Source: an uncultured Oscillospiraceae bacterium (GTDB taxonomy: Bacteria > Bacillota > Clostridia > Oscillospirales > Oscillospiraceae). Taken from it: a stretch of 9,297 nt of DNA. The stretch lies in contig CALWWH010000120.1 in assembly GCA_944385195.1 (NCBI GenBank), forward strand, positions 1 to 9,297. Reading direction: 5' to 3'. Under the pieces are notes generated by a model. That model made no database searches, had not been told where the DNA came from, and worked only from the letters and a program-made list of their open reading frames with translations. Both the position numbers and the translations under genes were made by a program. Within the stretch, counting starts at the first letter, position 1. Each line of letters begins with the position of its first letter. This document shows positions 1 to 5,847 of the stretch, piece by piece.

Positions 1-615
1 AACCACATTAGGGTCCTCCGGGACGAGACCCAAGAGGGGAAGGCCGATCTGATCCATCATATCGTCGATGGTGGTGCCCAGCTTCTGGAATAGCCTTCGG
101 TTCACGCGGTTGACCGCCAAGTGGCTCTTTGCCAGGCCGATTTGTTGCAGCAGTTGTGCCGCCCGGCCGGCATCACGCAGGCTGGCCGGATCAGCGGTAG
201 AGACCACCAGCGCCCGGTCTGCATGGCAGGCTGAGAGCCGGAACCCACCGCCAATACCCGCCGGAGCGTCGACCAGCACCCAATCATACGCCCCCCGGGC
301 CCGATCCAGCAGCTGGCCAAAAGCGTCCTCGTCAATAGGTTCGGCGCTGGCCGGCGCCGTGAGCAGCTGAAGCCCCGGCAGCTCCGGGTGCGCCGGCGCA
401 CGCTCCAGAGGCATTCGCTCCAACATCACTTCCGAAAACGCCACCGTAGCGATATCCGCCATACCCAGCGCGAGGTCCAGGTTGCGCAAACCGATGTCTG
501 CATCGATGCACAGCACCGTCTTCCCCAGCTGTGACAGGGCTGCGGCAATGCCTGCGCAGAGCGTTGTCTTACCAGTGCCGCCCTTGGCAGAGGTCACAAC
601 CAATACCTGTCCCAT
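1..615 (-). CDS. minD: MinD-like septum-site ATPase, C-terminus cut by window edge
   Basis: ParA/MinD-superfamily P-loop ATPase; MinD uses ATP-dependent membrane binding to place the division site with MinC. The 205 residues seen start at ATG 615, with GGAGG (623-627) 7 nt upstream. Visible motifs are the deviant Walker A KGGTGKTT (residues 11-18, with the signature lysine K11), DADIGLRNLDL (38-48), which is typical of MinD, Walker B region VDAPAG (115-120), and LLGLVPEDPNVV (194-205), which matches the MinD 'LLG-IPED' segment. The frame runs open off the left edge, so roughly the last quarter of a ~265-residue protein, including the amphipathic membrane-targeting helix, is missing. A MinD-family call is solid; another ParA-like role (such as a FlhG-type or orphan MinD) cannot be excluded because the C-terminus and downstream partners are outside the window. 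No minC or minE is visible. It has its own promoter, divergent from queT. Confidence 0.78.
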   Translation of the reverse strand, partial: MGQVLVVTSAKGGTGKTTLCAGIAAALSQLGKTVLCIDADIGLRNLDLALGMADIATVAFSEVMLERMPLERAPAHPELPGLQLLTAPASAEPIDEDAFGQLLDRARGAYDWVLVDAPAGIGGGFRLSACHADRALVVSTADPASLRDAGRAAQLLQQIGLAKSHLAVNRVNRRLFQKLGTTIDDMMDQIGLPLLGLVPEDPNVV

Positions 616-666
616 CGGTGATCCTCCATCTGCGATGTTCTCTGCATGGAATACAGAGGTATTATC

Positions 667-694
667 ATTATACCAATTCTCGGGGCAATTTCAA
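667..694 (-). promoter_or_regulatory. Sigma-A promoter for the minD-like gene
   Basis: On the minus strand TTGAAA (694-689) is followed by 16 nt and TATAAT (672-667), five and six of six consensus bases. The predicted start is near 660, giving a leader of about 45 nt that carries the GGAGG site. It lies back to back with the queT promoter. Confidence 0.72.
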
Positions 695-764
695 GTCTTA
701 TTTTGTAGTTAGTGACACTTTTTTTGAATTAGACGTGGATATCAAAGATTTTTTTCGTTCAGCC

Positions 765-793
765 TTGACAGTATTCAAGAATTGGTGTATAAT
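765..793 (+). promoter_or_regulatory. Perfect sigma-A consensus promoter for queT
   Basis: TTGACA (765-770), a 17-nt spacer and TATAAT (788-793): a perfect match to the vegetative promoter consensus with ideal spacing. The start is predicted near 800, about 10 nt before the candidate aptamer. Such a strong promoter fits a leader whose output is set mainly by downstream termination. Confidence 0.85.
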
Positions 794-810
794 GAACTGC
801 AAATTCAATA

Positions 811-849
811 GACAGTTCGTAACCATCCTGTCGTAAAACAAAACTATGG
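811..849 (+). promoter_or_regulatory. Candidate preQ1-I riboswitch aptamer upstream of queT
   Basis: Stem P1 is GACAG (811-815) with CTGTC (828-832) around a 12-nt loop starting TTC and ending in C (827), the position of the preQ1-pairing cytosine in known class I aptamers. An A-rich tail follows (833-849, containing AAAACAAAACTATGG), very like the class I tail. Pseudoknot pairing is possible as CGTA (818-821) with TATG (845-848, one G-U pair) or as CCAT (823-826) with ATGG (846-849). It sits just after the predicted transcription start and before terminators and queT, a gene known to be preQ1-controlled. The bases before the terminal loop C (AT rather than CA or AA) are off consensus, so the call is probable, not certain. 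Preferred alternative: a diverged preQ1-I subtype. Confidence 0.6.
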
Positions 850-854
850 ATCAG

Positions 855-876
855 GCTGCCCCGCTCCGGGGTCAGC
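855..876 (+). other. Leader hairpin between aptamer and terminators
   Basis: GCTG-CCCCG (855-863), loop CTC, CGGGG (867-871), bulged T, CAGC (873-876): a stable 9-bp stem. No T-run follows, so it is not a terminator. It may be a spacer or pause hairpin in the riboswitch expression platform; its role is not evident from sequence. Confidence 0.5.
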
Positions 877-888
877 TGCTTTGTGATG

Positions 889-912
889 GGACGCTTTTGG
901 CGTCCTTTTTTT
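889..912 (+). terminator. Intrinsic terminator 1 in queT leader
   Basis: GGACGC (889-894), loop TTTTG, GCGTCC (900-905), then seven T (906-912). It lies between promoter and gene, so it is an attenuator, presumably the one gated by the upstream aptamer. Confidence 0.8.
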
Positions 913-921
913 GTTGTGCAG

Positions 922-944
922 GGACGCCAGTGCGTCCTTTTTTT
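922..944 (+). terminator. Intrinsic terminator 2 in queT leader, same arms as terminator 1
   Basis: GGACGC (922-927), loop CAGT, GCGTCC (932-937), then seven T (938-944). Stem arms are identical to those of terminator 1, only 33 bp upstream, so the four arms could in principle pair in alternative combinations. Confidence 0.78.
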
Positions 945-990
945 GCTGTGATGGGCTCACGAACGTCCTGTTTTGTGAGGAGGAATCATC

Positions 991-1476
991 ATGAATACTC
1001 GAAAATTGGCAACCTGCGCCATCATTGCCGCGATCTACGCCGTGTTGACCATCATAACAGCGAGCCTGTCCTTTGGCAACATTCAATTCCGCGTGGCAGA
1101 GGCACTGTGTGTGCTGCCGCTGCTGCTGCCTTACACCGGCTGGGGTGTTACCGCCGGCTGCCTGCTGGCAAATATCTTCTCCACGGTCTCGCCGCTGGAC
1201 ATTGTCATCGGCACCCTGGCCACCGCCATCTGCTGCGCCGTCATCGCCAAGTGGCGCAAGACCTGGCTGGCGGTTCTCATGCCCGCCCTCTGCAACGGGA
1301 TCATGGTAGGCGCCATGCTGGCCGCCGTCTTGACGCCGGAGCAGTTCTGGCTGAGCTTCGCCATCTTCGGCGCAGAGGTCGCCGCCGGCGAACTGGCCGT
1401 CCTGCTCGTGGTCGGCCTGCCCCTCAAAAAGCTGCTTCAAAAAGACCCGCTTCAAAAAGTCCTGAAGCTGCAATAA
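991..1476 (+). CDS. queT: QueT-family queuosine-precursor transporter (ECF S component)
   Basis: Small 161-residue membrane protein, the substrate-binding S component of an energy-coupling-factor transporter predicted to import a queuosine precursor (preQ1/preQ0 or queuine) for tRNA modification. Nearly the whole length is hydrophobic, in about six segments. Helix 1 (residues 6-25) carries the small-residue AxxxA pattern (A10-A14) used by S components to dock on EcfT. FGNIQFRVAEALCVLPLLLP (28-47) is the family's characteristic conserved block, followed by GWGVTAGCLLANIFS (50-64) and PLDIVIGTLAT (68-78). The start has GAGGAGGA (977-984) 6 nt upstream. No EcfA/EcfT genes are adjacent, so it probably uses a shared module encoded elsewhere. 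A candidate preQ1 riboswitch and tandem terminators precede it. The C-terminus contains a duplicated LQK motif from a 15-bp DNA repeat. Confidence 0.88.
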   Translation: MNTRKLATCAIIAAIYAVLTIITASLSFGNIQFRVAEALCVLPLLLPYTGWGVTAGCLLANIFSTVSPLDIVIGTLATAICCAVIAKWRKTWLAVLMPALCNGIMVGAMLAAVLTPEQFWLSFAIFGAEVAAGELAVLLVVGLPLKKLLQKDPLQKVLKLQ

Positions 1477-1496
1477 GCTCGCGCATACATAAGATC

Positions 1497-1535
1497 AAAA
1501 CAGCCAGTGCCGCAAGACGCCGCACCGGCTGTTTT
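1497..1535. terminator. Bidirectional terminator between queT and esterase
   Basis: AAAACAGCC (1497-1505) pairs with GGCTGTTTT (1527-1535), with inner arms GTGC (1507-1510) and GCAC (1522-1525). The T-run is TTTT on either strand, 20 bp after the queT stop and 6 bp after the esterase stop read on minus, so one hairpin serves both convergent genes. Confidence 0.85.
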
Positions 1536-1541
1536 GCTGCC

Positions 1542-3158
1542 TTACTCCACAGTGATCGACCCGTCGGCGTTGCGGCGGAACTTCTTGAGGAAGGCCCAAG
1601 CCATGCGGCAGGAGACGGCAATCTGCGCATGGGTCTGATTCTCCACATTGCAAAAGGCGGTGTACTCCACGCCGTCGGGGTTGGCCACATAGTGCCCGTG
1701 GGCAATGTAGCGACCGTCGACCAGATCCTCCTTGCGGCAATTGAGGCCCCAGTAGTCCCCGGCGCTCTCGTCGTACTCGTAGGTACCGGCGCCGTTTTTC
1801 TGATAAAGGCCGTTCATCAGGTAGTTGCAGCCCTTGTAGATGCTGCCGTCGCGGTCTTTCTGGTTCGGGCCGACAGGCAGGCCGTCCTTCTCGCCGGCGA
1901 CGTAGAAGGTGGGGATAATGTGCTCATACTCCACAGGGACATCGTCGAAGCTGTCCAGCTCCGGGGCGACCACGTGGCCGGAGGCGTCCATGGGAGCGAT
2001 ACCGGCAAAGCGGGTGGTGTATCCCAGGCCGCAGCCCCAGCTCTTGATGGAACCCATGGAAAATCCGGTGCAGTAGACCTTGCCGGCATCGATCATGGGA
2101 TACTTATCTAGCAGGTAGTCCAGCAGCTCCACGATCTCGGCAGGGCGGCGCTGGACGTGCTGGTCGACCTCAACGGTAAGAAAGCCCTCCTCGGCGCCCA
2201 GCAGGGGCAGCTCAGAGCTCCAGGCGTGGAACAAGCCGCTGTTGCCGCCGCCGTGGAAGCCAAAGACCATTGGGTGGGCCGCGTTCTTGTCCAAGCTCTT
2301 AGGGATGAACATCAGCGCGCGGATGCTGCCGGTAGAGATGCCGGCGTTTTCCTCAATCAGGTCGAAACCGGCGTAGTCAGGGATGTCATATAGCTCGGCG
2401 CCGGCGCCGTTGTCCATACGGCGGACCTTGGAGAAGACCTGCTGCCAGGCATTCATGACCTGTGTGCCGCAGAAGCCGCTGCTGACCTCAGAATTGACAC
2501 TGAGAACCAGCCGGGTGGCCTCACGCTCATTTTGCACGCTGGCAGCAAAGGCCTCAGCCTGGGCGGCAGTGCCGTTGACGAGGTAGGCCGGGACGCCCTG
2601 ACTGCCCAGCTGGGGCATCGCCCGGCTATTGCACAGCATCACAGCCGTGGGGACGAAGCTCTGCTCCATGCCGAAGAAGGTCTTAACGCTCAGGCCCTCG
2701 CCCAGCAGGTATTCGGCGATGAAGTCCGCACCCTTGCCCTCGCCCAGCAGATAGACCATGCCCTCGTTGGCCAGCAGCTTTTTGCCCTCAGGCTCTCGGG
2801 TCATAAAGTTGACGGCATCCTTGAGGCCGTTCTCGCCGCCGAAGTTGTGGTCGACCGCCGAAACCACCGCCAGGTACAGCTCCTTGTCCGCCTGGCTCCA
2901 GCTCTGGCCCACAGGGCTCATGAACAGAATGTTGCAATTGGCGTCGGCTGCCAGGGCTGCAAAGCCCTGGTCAAGGGCTGCTTGCGCCGTTTCGGGGGTA
3001 AAGCCCTCATTGCCGTAAACCAAAAACAAGGGCATGGTGTTGCCGTCGTTATAGATGCCGTCGGGACAGTAGCGGAGGATCTTGCCCTCCGGCTGGACTG
3101 CGGGCTCGTAGGCGGTCAGCTGGCCGGTGCGCCGGGCCGCGCCGATGAATGTACGCAT
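1542..3158 (-). CDS. Two-domain alpha/beta-hydrolase, PHB-depolymerase/feruloyl-esterase-like
   Basis: Predicted serine esterase of 538 residues, probably cytoplasmic since no signal peptide or membrane segment is seen. The C-terminal half (~275-530) has a full set of catalytic elements: oxyanion loop HGGG (302-305), nucleophile elbow GFSMG (365-369, S367), candidate acid D425 in GEKDGL and candidate H510 in NQTHA. The layout fits the poly(hydroxyalkanoate) depolymerase/feruloyl-esterase-like group; the substrate is unknown. The N-terminal half (~1-265) reads like a second hydrolase fold (PLFLVYGNEG at 43-52, NILFMSPVG at 76-84), but its elbow-like LLGEGKG (137-143) has no serine, suggesting a degenerate domain. 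Start ATG 3158 is chosen because AAGGAGG (3174-3168) lies 9 nt upstream; a longer frame to GTG 3251 lacks a ribosome site and would run across the neighbour's stop. It has its own promoter and shares a terminator with queT. Confidence 0.75.
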   Translation of the reverse strand: MRTFIGAARRTGQLTAYEPAVQPEGKILRYCPDGIYNDGNTMPLFLVYGNEGFTPETAQAALDQGFAALAADANCNILFMSPVGQSWSQADKELYLAVVSAVDHNFGGENGLKDAVNFMTREPEGKKLLANEGMVYLLGEGKGADFIAEYLLGEGLSVKTFFGMEQSFVPTAVMLCNSRAMPQLGSQGVPAYLVNGTAAQAEAFAASVQNEREATRLVLSVNSEVSSGFCGTQVMNAWQQVFSKVRRMDNGAGAELYDIPDYAGFDLIEENAGISTGSIRALMFIPKSLDKNAAHPMVFGFHGGGNSGLFHAWSSELPLLGAEEGFLTVEVDQHVQRRPAEIVELLDYLLDKYPMIDAGKVYCTGFSMGSIKSWGCGLGYTTRFAGIAPMDASGHVVAPELDSFDDVPVEYEHIIPTFYVAGEKDGLPVGPNQKDRDGSIYKGCNYLMNGLYQKNGAGTYEYDESAGDYWGLNCRKEDLVDGRYIAHGHYVANPDGVEYTAFCNVENQTHAQIAVSCRMAWAFLKKFRRNADGSITVE

Positions 3159-3184
3159 AAAAAGGTGCCTCCTTGCAAGTTCTT

Positions 3185-3197
3185 GTATACAGTATAC
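3185..3197. promoter_or_regulatory. Palindromic candidate operator GTATACAGTATAC
   Basis: A 13-bp perfect palindrome (central base excepted) covering the -10 box of the esterase promoter and reaching the predicted transcription start. Position and symmetry fit a dimeric repressor, for example of the GntR type, but no regulator gene is adjacent and the partner is unknown. AT-rich palindromes can also arise by chance around a TATACT box. Confidence 0.45.
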
Positions 3198-3219
3198 TAA
3201 CTGTACTTTGAAATTGCAA
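3191..3219 (-). promoter_or_regulatory. Sigma-A promoter for the esterase
   Basis: Minus strand TTGCAA (3219-3214), 17-nt spacer, TATACT (3196-3191). The -10 matches five of six and the -35 four of six consensus bases. Predicted start near 3184, leader about 26 nt. It lies in the 76-bp gap after the lipoprotein gene, which has no terminator of its own. Confidence 0.65.
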
Positions 3220-3234
3220 GGAGGATTTGGGACT

Positions 3235-5067
3235 TTACCCCGCTTTTGCACTGCAAATAAGGGACATCTCTGTCAGTGACAGGACCTCTACCCCAGAGCC
3301 GGTGCAGAGGTAGAAGCACTCATCGATGCACAGCCCTCGGGCGTTCTGCTCCAGGCCGCTTCCTAGCTCCGCCAAAACTGTGAACCCGTTCTCTGGGTCG
3401 TAGCCAATGAGCTGATAGCCGCTGTTTGAGGGAAAGCCAATCAGGCTTCGCTCCGGCGCAACCAGAATCGCTTTTTGGTCATACAGAGCCTGAGCGCCAT
3501 CCTCCTCCAGCGCCAGCGTATGGATCTGGCTGAGCTTTGTTGGATCGCTGATGTCGTACATCGCCAGCTTTCGGCCGCCAGGACTGCCACTCTCGTCTCT
3601 GGACCTGCCCAGACCAAGCAGTGAGGTCTTGTCCCACAGGTACAGATAGTCCGAGAAGTCGGGCAGATGCAGCTGAGCGCAGACTGCCGGACGCGCCGGG
3701 TCGCTCAGATCAACGCAGTAGAGCGGATCTGTCCGGCGAAAGGTGACAAAATAGGCATACGCCCCCTCAAATCGCGCCGAATAGATCTGCTCCCCTCTGC
3801 CCAGGCTGTCGATGCGGCCAGTCTGGCTGAGGTTTTTGTCCAGGATCAGGAGGGAGTTGTCCTTTTTATACTCTACCAGCGTTGTTTCACAAGACCCGTC
3901 GGCGTATTCCCTCTCCTTCTTGGCCAACCGTTCCTCGGTGAGCACAAGGCGCAGGTATGAGCTATACTCGTCCAGCCAGAACTGGCTATCCAGGCATCCG
4001 TCCAGCGCCGTCTCGGCGGCGATGTCTAAGCCGTTCGTCAGATCAAAGCGCAGCAGTGTCGTCTGGCGACGGCACTCATAATCGTGCTCTACACTGCCGT
4101 CCTCCTGCGGGGCTTCTCTGTGGCTGAAGACGTCGCTGCTCCAGCCCAGGTAGAGGCTGCCGGCAGTCATATAGGCCGTTTCTGCGTTGCCCAAGACGGC
4201 ATTCGTATGCAGCAGCGCCCCGGTAACGGCGTCAAAACAGGAGACCACAGTGAAATTCTCCACCAGCGGGCAGTCTGGCAGCCAAATACACTCGGCGGGG
4301 AGCAGGGTCGTCTCGCCGCCGTCGATGGTGCTGGGGATGAAGGTCTCCGGTATCGTCGGGTCGTAGCTCCGGTTCTCCTTGACGCTGAGCAGATAGAGTT
4401 TGCCATCCCACAGCCGGGAGCCAGCATACTGGCCGTCCTGGCCAAACTCTGTTACCAACTGCGGATTGGCCGGATCGCTGACATCGTAAGCACAAACAAT
4501 TGTGCGCTGCGCCTCTCCCCACTCGCTGGCCAAAACCAGCAGGGTATCCCCCATTAAATATAGGGCATGGCTATTTCTTTGACCGGCATACAGATCCACC
4601 TGTCCAATCAGTTTCGTGTTCGCCGCGTCGGCACGGTAGATCCATAGCCGCTCAGAATTCAGTATGTAGAGATACTCCCCATCGCTCTTGACAATGTCTG
4701 CCTCGTCAATGCCCTGCACCTGGAGATTGGTGCCGGAGACGTTCGGCTCCGCAGCCTGCGAGGTTGCGGGCTCGGCCACATCGTCCGCAGCCAATTTTTC
4801 AGCATACAAGCGCATCTCCGCCTGCGTTTTCTGCGCCAGTGCCATCGCCGCAGCAACTTGGTCATAGCTGCCCGCGAAGTTAGTAGGCATCGGCTCCGGG
4901 GCCGGCGTCGCGGCAGTGTCCTGCTCCGCTGGCACAGATCCCGGCGCAAACTGCACATCCTGCTGCGGCAGCGGGTCAACCAGGTCCGTCACGGCCTCCG
5001 CCACCGGCTCAGCCGCGCAGCTGGCCAGCAGCAGAAGCAGCAGACACAAAGCGGTACAGCGTTTCAT
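3235..5067 (-). CDS. Secreted beta-propeller lipoprotein (beta-propeller family, function unknown)
   Basis: 610 residues. A lipoprotein signal peptide is clear: basic n-region (MKR), a leucine-rich core, and lipobox LASC with C17 as the lipidated residue, so it is exported and anchored on the outer face of the membrane. A Pro/Ala-rich linker (~18-110) follows. The block TNLQVQGIDEADIVKSDG (113-130) is the hallmark opening of the family annotated as secreted proteins with a C-terminal beta-propeller domain. The rest is repeated beta-strand blades, such as YLYILNSERLWIY and VCAYDVSDPANPQLV-type segments with recurrent 'DVSDPA/DLSDPA/DISDP' turns. No catalytic motif is seen; the biochemical role of the family is not established, and ligand or protein binding at the cell surface is inference. 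Start ATG 5067 has GGAGG (5081-5077) 9 nt upstream. No clear promoter of its own was found in the ~50 bp after the radC terminator. Confidence 0.85.
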   Translation of the reverse strand: MKRCTALCLLLLLLASCAAEPVAEAVTDLVDPLPQQDVQFAPGSVPAEQDTAATPAPEPMPTNFAGSYDQVAAAMALAQKTQAEMRLYAEKLAADDVAEPATSQAAEPNVSGTNLQVQGIDEADIVKSDGEYLYILNSERLWIYRADAANTKLIGQVDLYAGQRNSHALYLMGDTLLVLASEWGEAQRTIVCAYDVSDPANPQLVTEFGQDGQYAGSRLWDGKLYLLSVKENRSYDPTIPETFIPSTIDGGETTLLPAECIWLPDCPLVENFTVVSCFDAVTGALLHTNAVLGNAETAYMTAGSLYLGWSSDVFSHREAPQEDGSVEHDYECRRQTTLLRFDLTNGLDIAAETALDGCLDSQFWLDEYSSYLRLVLTEERLAKKEREYADGSCETTLVEYKKDNSLLILDKNLSQTGRIDSLGRGEQIYSARFEGAYAYFVTFRRTDPLYCVDLSDPARPAVCAQLHLPDFSDYLYLWDKTSLLGLGRSRDESGSPGGRKLAMYDISDPTKLSQIHTLALEEDGAQALYDQKAILVAPERSLIGFPSNSGYQLIGYDPENGFTVLAELGSGLEQNARGLCIDECFYLCTGSGVEVLSLTEMSLICSAKAG

Positions 5068-5118
5068 CGGGGTTTTCCTCCATTTCGTCAGCTTTCCGTA
5101 GATTTTCCAATTAGACGC

Positions 5119-5149
5119 AAAAGCGGAGGAAACAGTTCCGTTTCCTCCG
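5119..5149 (-). terminator. Intrinsic terminator after radC
   Basis: Perfect 10-bp stem CGGAGGAAAC/GTTTCCTCCG (5124-5133 with 5140-5149), 6-nt loop, then CTTTT on the minus strand (5123-5119). It lies 5 bp after the radC stop and ends the ansA-radC unit. The T-run is short, so some read-through into the lipoprotein gene is possible. Confidence 0.75.
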
Positions 5150-5154
5150 TCATC

Positions 5155-5835
5155 TTAATACAATTTGCCGTTGGCAGCCATAGAAACAAAGTCGTCCTCC
5201 GCCACGATGATGTGGTCGATGAGGCAGATACCCAGATTGGCCAGGGCTGTATACAGGCGGTGGGTTGCGTTTTCGTCCTCCTCCGACGGGACAGCCACGC
5301 CGCTGGTGTGATTGTGAGCCAGAACCACCGCCGAGGCATTGGTCGCCAGCGCGACCTCCACCACCCGCCGGGGCGAGATGGCGACGGCGTTGGCCGTGCC
5401 CTCGAAGAGGCTGTAGCAGCCCAGGACCTTACCCTTGGCATCCAGGCAGAGCAGATAGACACACTCATTCCGCTGGCCGTAAAAATAGGGCAGCATATAC
5501 GCTCCGGCCTCCTCTGTGTTGTGGATAATAGGCGCACGATCGCGGGAGAGGAGGTATTTGCGGTTTAGCTCCGTGATCATTTGCAGCAGCACTGCGGCGC
5601 TGCGGCTGACGCCCGGCACGCTGCACAGCGCCTCGATCGGCGCGTCGAACACCCCCGCCAGAGAGCCAAACTTTTGCAGCAGCCGGTGGGCCAGCTCATT
5701 GGTGTCCTTGCGTGGTATGGCATAAAACAGCAGCAGCTCCAGGGCGTTGATCTCGTTAAAGTTGTCCAGCCCCTCTGCCAGATATCGTTCCCGCAGCCGT
5801 TCCCGATGCCCGCCGTGCAGGTCCTGTTTCTCCAT
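5155..5835 (-). CDS. radC: RadC family protein (JAB/MPN metalloprotein domain)
   Basis: 226 residues, the usual RadC length. The N-terminus has the family block GHRERLRERYLAEGLDNF (9-26) and ELLLFYAIPRKDTN (33-46), then a helix-hairpin-helix-like SVPGVS (72-77). The C-terminal JAB/MPN domain (~102-226) carries the metal-site pattern H174-N-H176, S184, D187, followed by LIDHIIV (205-211). Despite its name, a DNA-repair role for RadC is not supported by later work and its biochemical role remains unclear. HNHTSG replaces the more common HNHPSG, a conservative family variation that keeps the metal ligands. Start ATG 5835 has GAGGAGG (5849-5843) 7 nt upstream, and this site overlaps the ansA stop codon with a 12-bp intergenic gap, so translational coupling with ansA is likely. 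Confidence 0.9.
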   Translation of the reverse strand: MEKQDLHGGHRERLRERYLAEGLDNFNEINALELLLFYAIPRKDTNELAHRLLQKFGSLAGVFDAPIEALCSVPGVSRSAAVLLQMITELNRKYLLSRDRAPIIHNTEEAGAYMLPYFYGQRNECVYLLCLDAKGKVLGCYSLFEGTANAVAISPRRVVEVALATNASAVVLAHNHTSGVAVPSEEDENATHRLYTALANLGICLIDHIIVAEDDFVSMAANGKLY

Positions 5836-5847
5836 CGCTGTGCCTCC

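Larger units (their letters stand above)
881..977 (+). repeat. Three degenerate ~32-bp tandem repeats in the queT leader
   Basis: Units are 881-913, 914-945 and 946-977. Each begins (T/C)TGTG, then ATGGG or CAGGG, a stem-loop arm, CGTCC and a T-rich end. Units 1 and 2 are intact terminators. Unit 3 keeps TGTGATGGG and ACGTCC, but its left arm has become GCTCAC and its T-run is broken (TGTTTT), running into the queT ribosome site. The pattern suggests tandem duplication of a terminator module followed by decay of the last copy. Confidence 0.65.
3168..3224. repeat. 11-bp perfect inverted repeat spanning the esterase promoter and ribosome site
   Basis: CCTCCTTGCAA (3168-3178) and TTGCAAGGAGG (3214-3224) are exact reverse complements 35 bp apart. 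Read on the minus strand, the distal arm contains the -35 box and the proximal arm is the esterase ribosome site AAGGAGG. Transcripts from the local promoter (start near 3184) would contain only the proximal arm; read-through RNA from the upstream gene would contain both. Confidence 0.85.

Noticed and set aside
881..977. CRISPR-like array in the three short tandem units
   Set aside because: The units are directly adjacent with no spacers, contain terminator hairpins with T-runs, and have no cas genes nearby.
844..1473. A 209-codon minus-strand open frame opposite queT
   Set aside because: Antisense shadow of a membrane protein gene, Gln/Gly/Asp-rich translation, no domain or ribosome site.
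846..2111. A 421-codon plus-strand open frame covering the queT leader, queT and part of the esterase
   Set aside because: It runs through two terminators and the queT gene in another frame, and no domain is recognisable. Codon content fits a shadow frame.
2532..3200. A 222-codon plus-strand open frame opposite the esterase
   Set aside because: Antisense shadow. The esterase on the other strand has a ribosome site, promoter and catalytic motifs.
3159..3251. Longer N-terminus for the esterase, starting at GTG 3251
   Set aside because: It would overlap the lipoprotein stop, has no ribosome site, and translates the promoter and inverted repeat. ATG 3158 has AAGGAGG at 9 nt.
5068..5118. Dedicated promoter for the beta-propeller lipoprotein gene
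   Set aside because: No -35/-10 pair with acceptable spacing was found in the short gap. Expression may come from read-through or from a promoter inside radC.
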